This document shows, piece after piece, positions 17,623-26,931 of a DNA stretch of 45,066 nucleotides. The position numbers and the translations under genes were made by a program. Source of the stretch: Pedobacter sp. L105 (lineage in GTDB: Bacteria > Bacteroidota > Bacteroidia > Sphingobacteriales > Sphingobacteriaceae). Where the stretch lies: NCBI RefSeq assembly GCF_009765875.1, contig NZ_LMUP01000017.1:1-45066 (forward strand), written 5' to 3'. Under the pieces are notes generated by a model. It made no database searches, was not told the DNA's origin, and saw nothing but the letters and a program-made list of their open reading frames with translations. Position 1 is the first letter of the stretch. The number at the start of each line of letters is the position of its first letter.

Positions 17623-17661
17623 AAAATAACGACTTTTGTAAAAACCAAATGTATCAATAAA

Positions 17662-18618
17662 ATGGAGCTTACACCCGAAATCAAAGATAAGCTGGATAAA
17701 CTACAGGAAAAATACGCCGCCATGGGACAAGATATGGCGGCTTACCTGGATGGTTTGTTGTATGCTGATTTCCTCACCTACTGGGATTATATCCACCTGG
17801 ATACGCTGCTTAGCCTGCAAAGTCCTAAAACTCCTTTTCCTGATGAAGAGATATTCATTATGTACCATCAGATCACAGAGCTGTATTTTAAACTCAGTTT
17901 GCATGAATGCAAACAAATCTCCGAACATCCGGCACTAACTGTAGAGTTCTTTACCAACAGGGTAAAAAGGATCAACGCATATTTTAATGCACTGGTCACT
18001 TCCTTTGAAGTAATGGTAAACGGCATGGAAAAGGAACAATTCCTTAAATTCCGCATGTCGCTTTTACCTGCCAGCGGCTTTCAGTCGGCCCAGTACAGAA
18101 TGATTGAGATCAGCTCTACAGATTTCAACAGGCTGGTAGATAAAACGAAAAGAGAAGAACTTTTGAATGCTACACTGGAAGAAAAATTTGAGCATATCCA
18201 CTGGAAGCTTGGGGCAACAGAACTGGCAAGTGGTAAACAAACACTAACCTTAAAGCAGTTTATCGATAAATATGCCGTTCAATTCCTGCAGCTGATCAAA
18301 GAACGTGAGCACACTAACTTCTCTGCTTTATATCTTAAACTGGAGCGGGAAGGAAAGGATGTAACACTGCTTGCAGACGAACTGAGAAAGCTTGATCTTT
18401 TTGTAAATGTAGAATGGCCGCTGTCTCATTATAAATCTGCAGTCAGGTACCTGGAAAGGGATCCTGTAGATATTGCCGCTACCGGAGGTACCAACTGGCA
18501 GAAATATCTGCCTCCGCGTTTCCAGAAAAAGATATTCTATCCTTATTTGTGGACAGAAACACAATTGGAAGAATGGGGCAAATCATGGGTGCTTAGTGTA
18601 TTGAAAACACTTGTTTAA
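17662..18618 (+). CDS. kynA: Tryptophan 2,3-dioxygenase
   Basis: A 318-residue heme enzyme that opens the indole ring of tryptophan to N-formylkynurenine, the first step of the kynurenine pathway. The family landmarks are present: TYWDYIHLDTLLSLQ (39-53), FIMYHQITELYFK (65-77) with the substrate-side His69, and the likely heme-ligand His256 in PLSHYKSAVRYL. The C-terminal loop reads ATGGTNW instead of the GTGGSSG of better-known enzymes, and the total length is somewhat longer than the common 280. It lies 39 bases after the serB-like fusion and probably shares its transcript. No other kynurenine gene is visible in the window. Confidence 0.92.
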   Translation: MELTPEIKDKLDKLQEKYAAMGQDMAAYLDGLLYADFLTYWDYIHLDTLLSLQSPKTPFPDEEIFIMYHQITELYFKLSLHECKQISEHPALTVEFFTNRVKRINAYFNALVTSFEVMVNGMEKEQFLKFRMSLLPASGFQSAQYRMIEISSTDFNRLVDKTKREELLNATLEEKFEHIHWKLGATELASGKQTLTLKQFIDKYAVQFLQLIKEREHTNFSALYLKLEREGKDVTLLADELRKLDLFVNVEWPLSHYKSAVRYLERDPVDIAATGGTNWQKYLPPRFQKKIFYPYLWTETQLEEWGKSWVLSVLKTLV

Positions 18619-18719
18619 GAAACCAGTGTTCAGCTAACTACCTATACCATAACCTAATAAAAAATAAGAGACAATAAGCCCTAATAGAAAATAAACTGGG
18701 TTTTAACTTGAATTTTGTT

Positions 18720-18727
18720 TAATTTTG
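18720..18727 (+). promoter_or_regulatory. -7 box (TAATTTTG) of the aminotransferase gene
   Basis: TAATTTTG is an exact TAnnTTTG match 20 bases before the GTG at 18748. It overlaps the first codons of the longer frame beginning TTG 18715, so transcripts from this promoter could not use that start. No convincing -33 element is seen. Confidence 0.5.
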
Positions 18728-18747
18728 AGCCGATAAAACAAACCGCC

Positions 18748-19812
18748 GTGATAGATACTCTAACCATAAAAACCACCAAAACCAGTCATTCGCGACTGGC
18801 TGAAACAGATATGTCAAACCTGCCTTTCGGACAGGTATTTACAGACCACATGTTCGTAGCCGATTATGAAGATGGAGAATGGAAGAATTTCGAAATCCTT
18901 CCTTACGGTCCTATTTCCATGAGCCCCGCTATTTCTGCCATACATTATGGCCAGACCATTTTTGAAGGAATGAAAGCCTACAAACAACAGGATGGTAGCG
19001 TAAGTATCTTCAGGGCAGATAAAAACCTTGCCCGTTTTAACAAATCGGCTACACGCCTGGCTATGCCTATCATCCCGGAAGAAGTATTTATTCAGGGACT
19101 TGCTGCCTTAATCAATACAGATAAGGACTGGGTACCTGCTAAAGAAAATTATTCACTTTATATCAGACCTGTGATGTTTGCTACCGATCCTTTTCTGGGC
19201 GTTAGACCGTCATCCACTTATAAATTCATTGTACTGACCAGCCCAAGCGCCCCTTATTACAGCAATCCTTTAAAGGTGAAAATTGAGATGAAGTACACGC
19301 GTTCTGATGAAGGAGGTGTGGGATCAACCAAAACAGCAGGTAATTATTCCAGGTCTATGCTGCCAACTTTGGAAGCACATCAGGATGGTTTCGACCAGCT
19401 GATCTGGACAGATTCAAAAGAACATAAGTATGTGGAAGAATCGGGTGCTGCTAACCTGATGTTTGTGGTGAATGGAAAAATAATCACTCCCGAAGTACGT
19501 GAAACTATTCTGGAAGGGGTTACCAGGGATACGGTGATCGAAATGGCAAAAAGCATGGGTATTGAAGTGGAAGAAAAAAGGGTTTCCATTCAGGAAGTGC
19601 TGGACAACATAGACAACGGAGGTTTAACTGAAGCCTTTGCTGTAGGCACTGCTGCTACAATCACGCAGATCAGCGAGATCAGCTACCAGGGTAAAAACTA
19701 CGTGCTTACCGATCCTGCTGCGCGTCCCGTTTCTACGGCAATAGGAAAGAAACTTTACGATATCCGTTACGGGATTACAGCCGATCCATTTGGCTGGAAC
19801 CTGATCGTATAA
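18748..19812 (+). CDS. ilvE: Branched-chain amino-acid aminotransferase
   Basis: A 354-residue fold-type IV, PLP-dependent transaminase that interconverts leucine, isoleucine and valine with their 2-oxo acids. The PLP lysine is in GSTKTAGNYS (Lys195 from this start), with IHYGQTIFEGMKAY near 65-79 and EESGAANLMFV in the middle, the pattern of the longer (class II) bacterial/eukaryotic enzymes. The GTG at 18748 (MIDTLTIKT) is preferred to the upstream TTG 18715 because a -7 promoter box lies across the upstream one; ATG 18811 would remove residues before the conserved LPFG. The gene appears monocistronic and ends in a clear terminator. Confidence 0.93.
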   Translation: MIDTLTIKTTKTSHSRLAETDMSNLPFGQVFTDHMFVADYEDGEWKNFEILPYGPISMSPAISAIHYGQTIFEGMKAYKQQDGSVSIFRADKNLARFNKSATRLAMPIIPEEVFIQGLAALINTDKDWVPAKENYSLYIRPVMFATDPFLGVRPSSTYKFIVLTSPSAPYYSNPLKVKIEMKYTRSDEGGVGSTKTAGNYSRSMLPTLEAHQDGFDQLIWTDSKEHKYVEESGAANLMFVVNGKIITPEVRETILEGVTRDTVIEMAKSMGIEVEEKRVSIQEVLDNIDNGGLTEAFAVGTAATITQISEISYQGKNYVLTDPAARPVSTAIGKKLYDIRYGITADPFGWNLIV

Positions 19813-19832
19813 CCAATTACAGATACTATATC

Positions 19833-19865
19833 AAAAGGCGTTCTTCACAAAGGACGCCTTTTTTA
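19833..19865. terminator. Terminator between ilvE and the DUF748 genes
   Basis: AAAAGGCGT (19833-19841) pairs with ACGCCTTTT (19854-19862), then more T. It lies between the convergent genes ending at 19812 and 19873 and can serve both strands. Confidence 0.88.
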
Positions 19866-19872
19866 TGCATTT

Positions 19873-21681
19873 TTAGCGGTGAGTTTCTTTGTGTTCCTCT
19901 ATCTCTTTGCGCTTTTGCCTAACCTCGCGCCGCAAATCCCTGTCGGATTTCATTTTCTCAAACCTGGCCTTTTGTGCACTGATTTCAGCTTGTTTTTCTG
20001 GTGTCAAACCAACGGTATATTTTATTCCCTGAAGCAGTGTTTTCCATATAAAAGTAAAAAAAGAATTGGTAGGATCCCGCTCAAAATCTATGTGAGCAGC
20101 AACAAACTCCCCTTTGGTATTGGGATTATCGGGATGAATAACCAGTGCATTGGCCAGCATAGAGATCAAACCCTGTTTTACCAGCCGGTCTTTACCTTCC
20201 ACTTTTTTCAGCAAGCCTATAGATAGGTCATTATAGGCAAAATTCATTTTTCCAGTAGCCCGGTTATCATTGGCCACTATGTTGAAGGCCAACTTTTTGA
20301 CTTCACCACTTTTTACCTTTACCATACCCAGGGGTTTAGTAATTGCGTTTAAGGCCGAACCATGCATATCGGTTAGCTGCCCGCTATAAGAAAAAGCTCC
20401 GTCTCTGGCGTTTAGATCGAACTTAAAATCTACGTGTAATTTCCCTTTACCCATCATATAACTATCCAGCCCGGCTAACATCGTATGGTCTTTTGCCTTT
20501 GCCTTAGCTTCATTGGTCACATTTAAAAATGTTCCCGAGGTATTTTCAAAAGTGATCTTTCCCTTTTGCTTACTCTCACTGTCGTATTCAGCATAACTGA
20601 TATCTACACTGTTCAATTTTAGTTTTTTCACGGTAAGCGGTGCCTTAACGGATTGCAATAACTGATGCGGGAATTTGCCCATTCTCATGGTACCCCTGCC
20701 ACGCAACTCATTGTTATTAAAAACGGAAACAGATCCGTAATTGATATTCATTTCATTGGCTACCAGCTCCTGTTTTTTCACATATAGCGGAAGATTAATT
20801 CCATTCAGGCTGATATCGGTCATTTTGATATTAAACCGCTCCTTCGCATAACCGGCAACATGGCCAAAATCCATTTCTGAGTATCTTGGGGCCAGTGCGA
20901 ATTTTTTGATATTTAACCTGCCCGTGGATGCTTTAAAAGATAGCTCACTGACCTCAATATGATATAAACTATCAGGAGTAGCGTAATGATAATCATTGAG
21001 GTTGATCAGTACATCTTTCAGCAGGTATAACCTGGACGGATCTGTAGCAGAATGCGCGTCAATCAGCCAATCCTTCAGGCTAATATTAATATTTTTCAAG
21101 GAATCGGTTTCCGGTACAGGACCATTTTTACTAATGTATTTTAAGCTGACATCTTTAAAATCTATAGAATGCACACTTACTTCCTTAAATATTTTTGAGA
21201 TATAGTTGTATGGAGACCGGTTTGGCCTGGGTGGTTTATTTTCATTAAATTCCAGCTGCTTGTTGATCATCACTATACTGGGATGTTCAAAAAGCAGCTG
21301 ATTGATATCCATTTTCTTATCCATGAATAACCGCAAAGGATGAAAACTCCAGAAAGTAAGTTTATCTACTCTTATTTCGTAAATATTATTTGGGGCGCGT
21401 TTCAATTTAACGAGCTTATTGTAAATATTGGTATCGGGAAGAATCCTCACATCAAGCAATGAAGCATTACCAAACAGGTAATTGGTATTAACGGTACTCA
21501 ATTGAAGATGATACAAACTATCTGTACCCACCAACACCAGGTTTTTGAGTTCTTCCATCACAATCGGCCGCCGCTTTGAGCTGAGGTACCAGGATCCTGC
21601 ATCTGCAGCCATAAACAGCAGGAACACGATTCCGACCGTCCATTTGCATATCGTAAATGTTTTTCGGGTTTGTTCAATCAT
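19873..21681 (-). CDS. AsmA/DUF748-like membrane-anchored protein, copy 1
   Basis: A 602-residue protein with one N-terminal membrane helix (about 13-30) and a long periplasmic beta-rich body that recalls AsmA/TamB/DUF748 proteins, thought to handle lipid or outer-membrane traffic. The C-terminal part holds the pattern seen in the Bacteroidota members: LAFNIVANDNRATGKMNFAY, LANALVIHPDNPNTKGEF, then a FTFIWKTLLQGIKYTVG stretch, and ends in a charged Arg/Lys/Glu tail. It is a tandem paralogue of the next upstream gene (21733-23538), 51 bases away on the same strand, and the pair is probably one operon. The molecular role is inferred from the family only. Confidence 0.65.
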   Translation of the reverse strand: MIEQTRKTFTICKWTVGIVFLLFMAADAGSWYLSSKRRPIVMEELKNLVLVGTDSLYHLQLSTVNTNYLFGNASLLDVRILPDTNIYNKLVKLKRAPNNIYEIRVDKLTFWSFHPLRLFMDKKMDINQLLFEHPSIVMINKQLEFNENKPPRPNRSPYNYISKIFKEVSVHSIDFKDVSLKYISKNGPVPETDSLKNINISLKDWLIDAHSATDPSRLYLLKDVLINLNDYHYATPDSLYHIEVSELSFKASTGRLNIKKFALAPRYSEMDFGHVAGYAKERFNIKMTDISLNGINLPLYVKKQELVANEMNINYGSVSVFNNNELRGRGTMRMGKFPHQLLQSVKAPLTVKKLKLNSVDISYAEYDSESKQKGKITFENTSGTFLNVTNEAKAKAKDHTMLAGLDSYMMGKGKLHVDFKFDLNARDGAFSYSGQLTDMHGSALNAITKPLGMVKVKSGEVKKLAFNIVANDNRATGKMNFAYNDLSIGLLKKVEGKDRLVKQGLISMLANALVIHPDNPNTKGEFVAAHIDFERDPTNSFFTFIWKTLLQGIKYTVGLTPEKQAEISAQKARFEKMKSDRDLRREVRQKRKEIEEHKETHR

Positions 21682-21732
21682 GCAAAACAGGTGTTACGAT
21701 TCCAATATACATATATTCCTACCTGGAAAAAA

Positions 21733-23538
21733 CTAATTATTTTCTCTTTTAGCTTTTCTTTCCGCACGTCTTTCCTGCCTTCTCTGTTTCCTGGGCTCAT
21801 TTTTCTCCTTTCGTTCTTCCATTTTCTTTACCACTGCCTTTCGTCCTTCCTCAGGGCTCTTCATCGGAATAATTCCCAGTCCCACGGTTTCGCGCATACC
21901 AATAAACACACTTTTCCATAACAGATTAAAAAAAGAAGCTCCCGGAGGTCGCTGAAAGCTGATTCTTCCTACTCTTAAAGGCTTTCCGGGCACGGGATTT
22001 GCATCTTTAATGATCAGCGCATTGGCCAGGAATGACAACAGCCCTTTCTTTTTAGCAGGCTTCCCATCTTCCCCTTCTTTCATCAGCTCCACTTGAAGAT
22101 GATCATAATACAGGTGCATCAGTCCGGAAGATCCTTTCGCATTGGCACTGACTTCAAAATCCATTTTTTGGATCTCCCCGCTTTTAATTTTTACCAGGCC
22201 GAGGGCAACGCTCAGCGGATTGAGTTTCACCATATCCACTTTCCCGATATTACCCTTAAAAGTAAATGCAGCGTCAGCTGATAAAAGATCGAAATCTATC
22301 CTGATATTCAGGTGTGCGGCCTTAATCAGGAAAGCACTCAGATCAGCTATGGCATGGTGGTTTTTCACCAATGAAAGAGAATCGTTTGTCACATTGGATA
22401 TCCTGCCGTTAAGCTGATCAATGTGAACAGCCCCTTTCTGCTGCGAAATGGGATTGTATTCTGTATAAGCCACATTTACGTGCTGCAGCTCCAGTGTGTC
22501 TATCGTAGTTTCTATGGGTAACCTCTTCAGCGCCATATGCGGGAAATTTCCTGATTTATCTCCGTGCCCTGGGGGCATTTCCCTGTTCATAAATACTTTG
22601 GCCTCCGCCTGTTTAATTTTTAAAGCCCCCGCATGCAAAACGCCATCAGTATTCAGCTTCATAAAATTCACTCCGCTAAAATCTACCTGTTTAAAGCTGA
22701 GGTCATACCTGTCTTTTTGTGTCTTCTGTTTCCTGCTGAATTGAAGCTCGGGATACATCGGTACCATTCTAAAGCCTTTTAAATGGATATATCCACCCTT
22801 TGCCGAGCCTTTCAGGGAATCTACCTTAGTAGTATAGAATTTATCTTTTGACAGCGAATGGTATCCGGCAAGATCAAAGGAAACATCTTTGGTATAATAA
22901 AACCGGGTAGTATCATCTCCGGAATGTGCATCCAGTAAAAAATCCTTCACCTGCAGGTTTAGGTGCTGCACTGTATTGAGAATCAATCCGGTAGCACCAC
23001 TCACGTAATTAAAATCTGCATCTTCAATTCTGATTCCTTTGATATGAACTGATTTCAGTGTTTTTGATATCCGCTGGTACAGGCTGCGCTGATCTTTAGC
23101 TGTATCCGGCTTTTCTGAAACCTTATTGTAGATCATATTGATCGATGGGCTTTCCAGAATGATATCATTCATTTCTATTTTTTTATGGAAATAAATGGTA
23201 AGTATACTTACATGGCGTAAGCGTAACCTGGCCAGTTTTACCCGGAATAAATGGGTAGGTGCTATCCCGATTTTTCTATTGGTATTAAACACTGCAGTGT
23301 CAGGTGCAAGTAAAATACTGTCTACCGTTACGGTGCCGCTGATTAGGTTTAGCCGGATATCTTTGAAGCTGAGCGTGTATAAATGTTTAGAGCCTTTGTA
23401 AACTACTTCTTTGATCTTCGCAGTTAATAAAGGTTTCCATTTGGCATTAAAATACAGGGAAACACCCGCTATGATCACCATCAGCACGATAACAATAAGG
23501 GCAATCCATTGCCAGATTTTTCTTTTTCCAGGTGTCAT
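21733..23538 (-). CDS. AsmA/DUF748-like membrane-anchored protein, copy 2
   Basis: A 601-residue protein with an N-terminal anchor helix (about 9-30) and an AsmA-like body. It aligns with its neighbour along its whole length: shared blocks include the DILLESP-like anchor-proximal segment, KMDFEVSANAKGSSGLMHL, LLSFLANALIIKDANPVPG and a FFNLLWKSVFIGMRETVG stretch, followed by a very basic tail (RRQERRAERKAKRENN). It is the first gene of the pair and divergent from miaB, with 132 bases between them. Lipid or envelope transport is the family expectation; nothing in the sequence shows the cargo. Confidence 0.65.
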   Translation of the reverse strand: MTPGKRKIWQWIALIVIVLMVIIAGVSLYFNAKWKPLLTAKIKEVVYKGSKHLYTLSFKDIRLNLISGTVTVDSILLAPDTAVFNTNRKIGIAPTHLFRVKLARLRLRHVSILTIYFHKKIEMNDIILESPSINMIYNKVSEKPDTAKDQRSLYQRISKTLKSVHIKGIRIEDADFNYVSGATGLILNTVQHLNLQVKDFLLDAHSGDDTTRFYYTKDVSFDLAGYHSLSKDKFYTTKVDSLKGSAKGGYIHLKGFRMVPMYPELQFSRKQKTQKDRYDLSFKQVDFSGVNFMKLNTDGVLHAGALKIKQAEAKVFMNREMPPGHGDKSGNFPHMALKRLPIETTIDTLELQHVNVAYTEYNPISQQKGAVHIDQLNGRISNVTNDSLSLVKNHHAIADLSAFLIKAAHLNIRIDFDLLSADAAFTFKGNIGKVDMVKLNPLSVALGLVKIKSGEIQKMDFEVSANAKGSSGLMHLYYDHLQVELMKEGEDGKPAKKKGLLSFLANALIIKDANPVPGKPLRVGRISFQRPPGASFFNLLWKSVFIGMRETVGLGIIPMKSPEEGRKAVVKKMEERKEKNEPRKQRRQERRAERKAKRENN

Positions 23539-23626
23539 GGGTAGATGAGCTTAGATAGGAAGTACTACAAACAGGGCGCTTACAATGTTTTTATTACTTG
23601 ATACAAGAATTTTTAAATTCTGCCAA

Positions 23627-23659
23627 TTTGTCATTTATAAATTAAATTTTGTATTTTTG
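23627..23659 (+). promoter_or_regulatory. Promoter of the miaB-secG operon
   Basis: TTTG (23627-23630), 21 bases, then TATTTTTG (23652-23659): an almost ideal Bacteroidota primary sigma promoter (TTTG-N19 to N21-TAnnTTTG). Transcription should begin near 23665, a few bases before the first ATG. It is the best promoter match in the window. Confidence 0.75.
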
Positions 23660-23682
23660 CAGAAGTAATAATGTTACCAATT

Positions 23683-25116
23683 ATGATCGATTTACAGCTA
23701 ACGGATAAGATACACGATGAAGAGCGCCAGGGTGAAGCCCTGATCATTGATGCACCAAAAACGCTCAATGCAAGGAAGCTATATATTGAAAGTTATGGTT
23801 GCCAGATGAACTTTGCTGATAGTGAAATAGTTGCTTCTATCTTGTTAGATCAGGGTTTTGAGACTACAGGAAACTACCAGGAGGCAGACGCGATATTTAT
23901 CAATACCTGCTCTATCCGGGAAAATGCAGAGCAGCGTGTACGTAATCGTTTATCACAATTCGGCATTGAAAAACGCAAAAACCCTAAGTTGATTGTTGGG
24001 GTTTTGGGCTGCATGGCAGAACGTCTAAAATCCAAGTTCCTGGAAGAAGAAAAACTGGTAGACATGGTGGTTGGCCCGGATGCTTACCGCGATCTGCCAC
24101 AGCTTATTGAACAGGTAGGTGAAGGACAGAAAGCAATTAACGTTTTATTATCAAGAGAAGAAACCTATGCAGATATCAGCCCTGTCCGTTTAAACGGCAA
24201 TGGGATCACTGCTTTTATTTCTATTATGCGTGGTTGTGATAACATGTGCTCTTTCTGCGTAGTCCCTTTTACACGGGGACGTGAAAGAAGCCGCGATCCG
24301 CATTCCATTCTTGCTGAAGCGCGCGACCTGCATGAACGCGGTTATAAAGAAATTACCTTACTAGGCCAGAATGTAGATTCTTACAAATGGAAAGGCAGTG
24401 CAGATGCGGAAGATACAGCAGAGATTACGATGAACTTTGCCCAGCTGCTGGAACAGGTAGCCCTGGTAAGCCCTGAGCTGCGTATCCGTTTTTCTACTTC
24501 ACATCCTAAAGACATTACCGACGAAGTTCTATATACCATTAAAAAACACGATAACATTTGCAATAACATCCACCTTCCGGTACAATCGGGCAGCAGCAGG
24601 GTATTAGACCTGATGAACCGTACTTATACACGGGAATGGTACATCAACAGGGTTGACGCCATCAGAAATATTATTCCTGACTGTGCAATTTCTACAGATG
24701 TGATTGCCGGTTTCTGTTCGGAAACGGAAGAAGAGCACCAGGAAACGCTGAGCATGATGGATTATGTAGGTTACGACTTTGCCTTCTGCTTTAGCTATTC
24801 CGAAAGACCAGGTACCATGGCTGCCAGAAAACTGGCGGATGATATTCCTGAGGATGTAAAAAAACGCCGTTTACAGGAAATATTACTGAAACAGCAGGTT
24901 TCTTCCATGAACAGGTTACAGGCTTCAGTAGGTAAAACAGTTAGGATACTGGTAGAAGGATTCTCCAAAAAATCTGACAAAGATCTTTGCGGAAGAAATG
25001 ACCAGAATGCCATGATCGTATTTCCGGCAGTTGAAAATGTTAAGCCCGGACAATATGTAAATGTGGTTATTGAGCGTTGTACTTCAGCTACCTTACTGGG
25101 CCGGATTACAGATTAA
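23683..25116 (+). CDS. miaB: tRNA-2-methylthio-N6-dimethylallyladenosine synthase
   Basis: A radical-SAM methylthiotransferase that turns i6A37 of tRNAs reading UNN codons into ms2i6A37. The N-terminal methylthiotransferase domain has the three cysteines of its auxiliary iron-sulfur cluster (in SYGCQMN, NTCSIRE and LGCMAER; Cys40, 76, 110). The radical-SAM motif CDNMCSFC (Cys185, 189, 192) follows and a TRAM domain ends the protein. ATG 23683 (MIDLQLTDK) is chosen; ATG 23671, four codons upstream, would leave only about six bases of leader after the mapped-by-eye promoter. It is first in an operon with the sigma-54 activator, lptE, the TPR protein and secG. Confidence 0.95.
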   Translation: MIDLQLTDKIHDEERQGEALIIDAPKTLNARKLYIESYGCQMNFADSEIVASILLDQGFETTGNYQEADAIFINTCSIRENAEQRVRNRLSQFGIEKRKNPKLIVGVLGCMAERLKSKFLEEEKLVDMVVGPDAYRDLPQLIEQVGEGQKAINVLLSREETYADISPVRLNGNGITAFISIMRGCDNMCSFCVVPFTRGRERSRDPHSILAEARDLHERGYKEITLLGQNVDSYKWKGSADAEDTAEITMNFAQLLEQVALVSPELRIRFSTSHPKDITDEVLYTIKKHDNICNNIHLPVQSGSSRVLDLMNRTYTREWYINRVDAIRNIIPDCAISTDVIAGFCSETEEEHQETLSMMDYVGYDFAFCFSYSERPGTMAARKLADDIPEDVKKRRLQEILLKQQVSSMNRLQASVGKTVRILVEGFSKKSDKDLCGRNDQNAMIVFPAVENVKPGQYVNVVIERCTSATLLGRITD

Positions 25117-25154
25117 ACAAACAGACACAAAATATACATACAAATTCAATTATT

Positions 25155-26387
25155 TTGGACGTACAGGATATTAAAAACCGATTCGGAATTATAGGGGGGT
25201 CCCCGCTTTTAAACCGCGCTATAGACATCGCGAGACAGGTGTCGCCTACAGATATGTCGGTATTGATTACCGGGGAAAGTGGTAGCGGAAAAGAGGTATT
25301 CTCTCACATTATCCATCAGATGAGCACCCGTAAACACGGTGCTTTTATAGCCGTTAACTGCGGTGCGATACCAGAAGGAACAATAGATTCGGAGTTATTC
25401 GGACACGAAAAAGGATCTTTTACAGGTGCTCATGAAGCGCGTAAAGGTTATTTTGAAGTGGCCAATGGCGGAACGATCTTTTTAGATGAGGTAGCTGAGT
25501 TACCCCTGGGTACACAGGCCCGGTTATTACGTATTTTAGAAAGCGGCGAATATTTACGCGTAGGTTCTTCTAAAGTGCAAAAAACAGATGTGCGCATTGT
25601 CGCGGCCACAAACGTAGACGTATACAACAGGGTAAAATCAGGAAAATTCCGTGAAGATTTATATTACCGTTTAAATACAGTTCCGTTACGCATTCCTGCC
25701 CTGCATGAAAGAAAAGAAGATATTTACCTGTTGTTCAGGAAATTCTCAGCTGATTTCAGCGATAAATACCGCAGTCCGGGTATCCAGCTGGAACCAGAGG
25801 CGATACAAATGCTGAGCAATTACAGCTGGCCGGGGAACGTAAGACAATTGAAAAATATTGCCGAGCAGATTTGCGTACTGGAAAAAGATCGTAATGTTAC
25901 ACCGGCTGCTTTATTGAACTATATTCCCAATGAGAGCGGCAGCAACCTGCCAATGGCGATCAATGGCAATAACAAAGAGGATTTTTCTGAAAGGGATATT
26001 CTTTATAAGGTTCTTTTTGATATGAAGAAGGACATGATGGACCTGAAGAAACTTGTTGCAGAGATCATTCAGAGCGGAGGTAATACTTCACACATTGTAG
26101 CAGACAACCCGCATTATATCAATCAGCTCTACCAGGAGGTAGACCAGACGAGTAATAACGATTCCATGCTGACGATTAAAAAACCTTCTCAGAATGCGCC
26201 GGTAGATTATAATTATACGCATGATGCGGAAGAAGTAGAAGAATCACTTTCCCTGATTGATAAAGAATCTGACCTGATCAAAAAAGCACTCAAGAAACAC
26301 AAAGGCAAGCGTAAATTTGCTGCACAGGAACTGGGGATTTCAGAGCGTACTTTATACAGAAAAATTAAAGAACTGAACTTAAATTAG
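25155..26387 (+). CDS. Sigma-54-dependent activator without a receiver domain
   Basis: A protein of about 410 residues: AAA+ sigma-54 interaction domain and a C-terminal Fis-type helix-turn-helix. Visible are Walker A GESGSGKE (40-47), GSFTGA (87-92; the sigma-54 contact loop, normally GAFTGA), Walker B FLDEV and WPGNVRQL. The HTH is at the end (FAAQELGISERTLYRKIKEL). There is no N-terminal receiver or sensory domain; the AAA+ part begins almost at once. No ATG precedes the conserved start, so I take TTG 25155 (reading MDVQDIKNRFGIIG). It follows miaB by 38 bases and precedes lptE by two, so it belongs to the operon. Its targets are not visible; no clear -24/-12 site was found in the window. 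Confidence 0.88.
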   Translation: MDVQDIKNRFGIIGGSPLLNRAIDIARQVSPTDMSVLITGESGSGKEVFSHIIHQMSTRKHGAFIAVNCGAIPEGTIDSELFGHEKGSFTGAHEARKGYFEVANGGTIFLDEVAELPLGTQARLLRILESGEYLRVGSSKVQKTDVRIVAATNVDVYNRVKSGKFREDLYYRLNTVPLRIPALHERKEDIYLLFRKFSADFSDKYRSPGIQLEPEAIQMLSNYSWPGNVRQLKNIAEQICVLEKDRNVTPAALLNYIPNESGSNLPMAINGNNKEDFSERDILYKVLFDMKKDMMDLKKLVAEIIQSGGNTSHIVADNPHYINQLYQEVDQTSNNDSMLTIKKPSQNAPVDYNYTHDAEEVEESLSLIDKESDLIKKALKKHKGKRKFAAQELGISERTLYRKIKELNLN

Positions 26388-26389
26388 TA

Positions 26390-26899
26390 ATGAAGAAGAT
26401 ATATTTACTGCTGTTATTACCTTTAATAGCCCTTACCAATTCCTGTTCTGTAAAACTGAACGGCGCCTCTATTCCGAAAGGCATGAAAAGTGTTCAGGTA
26501 GCCTTTTTTGAAAATAATGCGCCTTTAGTAGTACCAACTTTAGCGCAGGACCTGACAGAAGCATTAAAAACCCGTATCCGTAATACTACCAGTTTAAGTA
26601 TTGATCCAAACAATGCGGATGCTATATTTGAGTCAAGGATAACGGCTTTTGAATATAAGGTGATTGCCCTACAGAATGTAAATAACCCGACTGCCGGCGG
26701 TAACAGGTTAACTATCAGGGTTAGCGTTAAATACACTAATAATTTACTTCCAAAACAAAGTTTCGAGGAGTCATTTGAAAGAACCGCGGATTTTGTACTG
26801 GGAAGCCAGACCATTGAATCCGTTCAGCCAGGGTTAATTACAAATATCAATGCTCAGCTTACTGAAGATATTTTCAACAGAGCTTTTGCACAATGGTAG
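26390..26899 (+). CDS. lptE: LptE-family outer-membrane lipoprotein
   Basis: A 169-residue lipoprotein: signal peptide with lipobox ending TNSC (lipidated Cys19), then a small alpha/beta domain of the LptE family as found in Bacteroidota (SVQVAFFENNAP, LTEALKTRIRN, SFERTADF). LptE plugs the LptD barrel that inserts lipopolysaccharide into the outer membrane. The gene begins two bases after the activator's stop, indicating translational coupling. The Bacteroidota members are remote from E. coli LptE, so the function rests on family resemblance and operon context. Confidence 0.8.
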   Translation: MKKIYLLLLLPLIALTNSCSVKLNGASIPKGMKSVQVAFFENNAPLVVPTLAQDLTEALKTRIRNTTSLSIDPNNADAIFESRITAFEYKVIALQNVNNPTAGGNRLTIRVSVKYTNNLLPKQSFEESFERTADFVLGSQTIESVQPGLITNINAQLTEDIFNRAFAQW

Positions 26900-26931
26900 G
26901 GAAAACAATTTTCAATGCTTAACTTAGCCAC

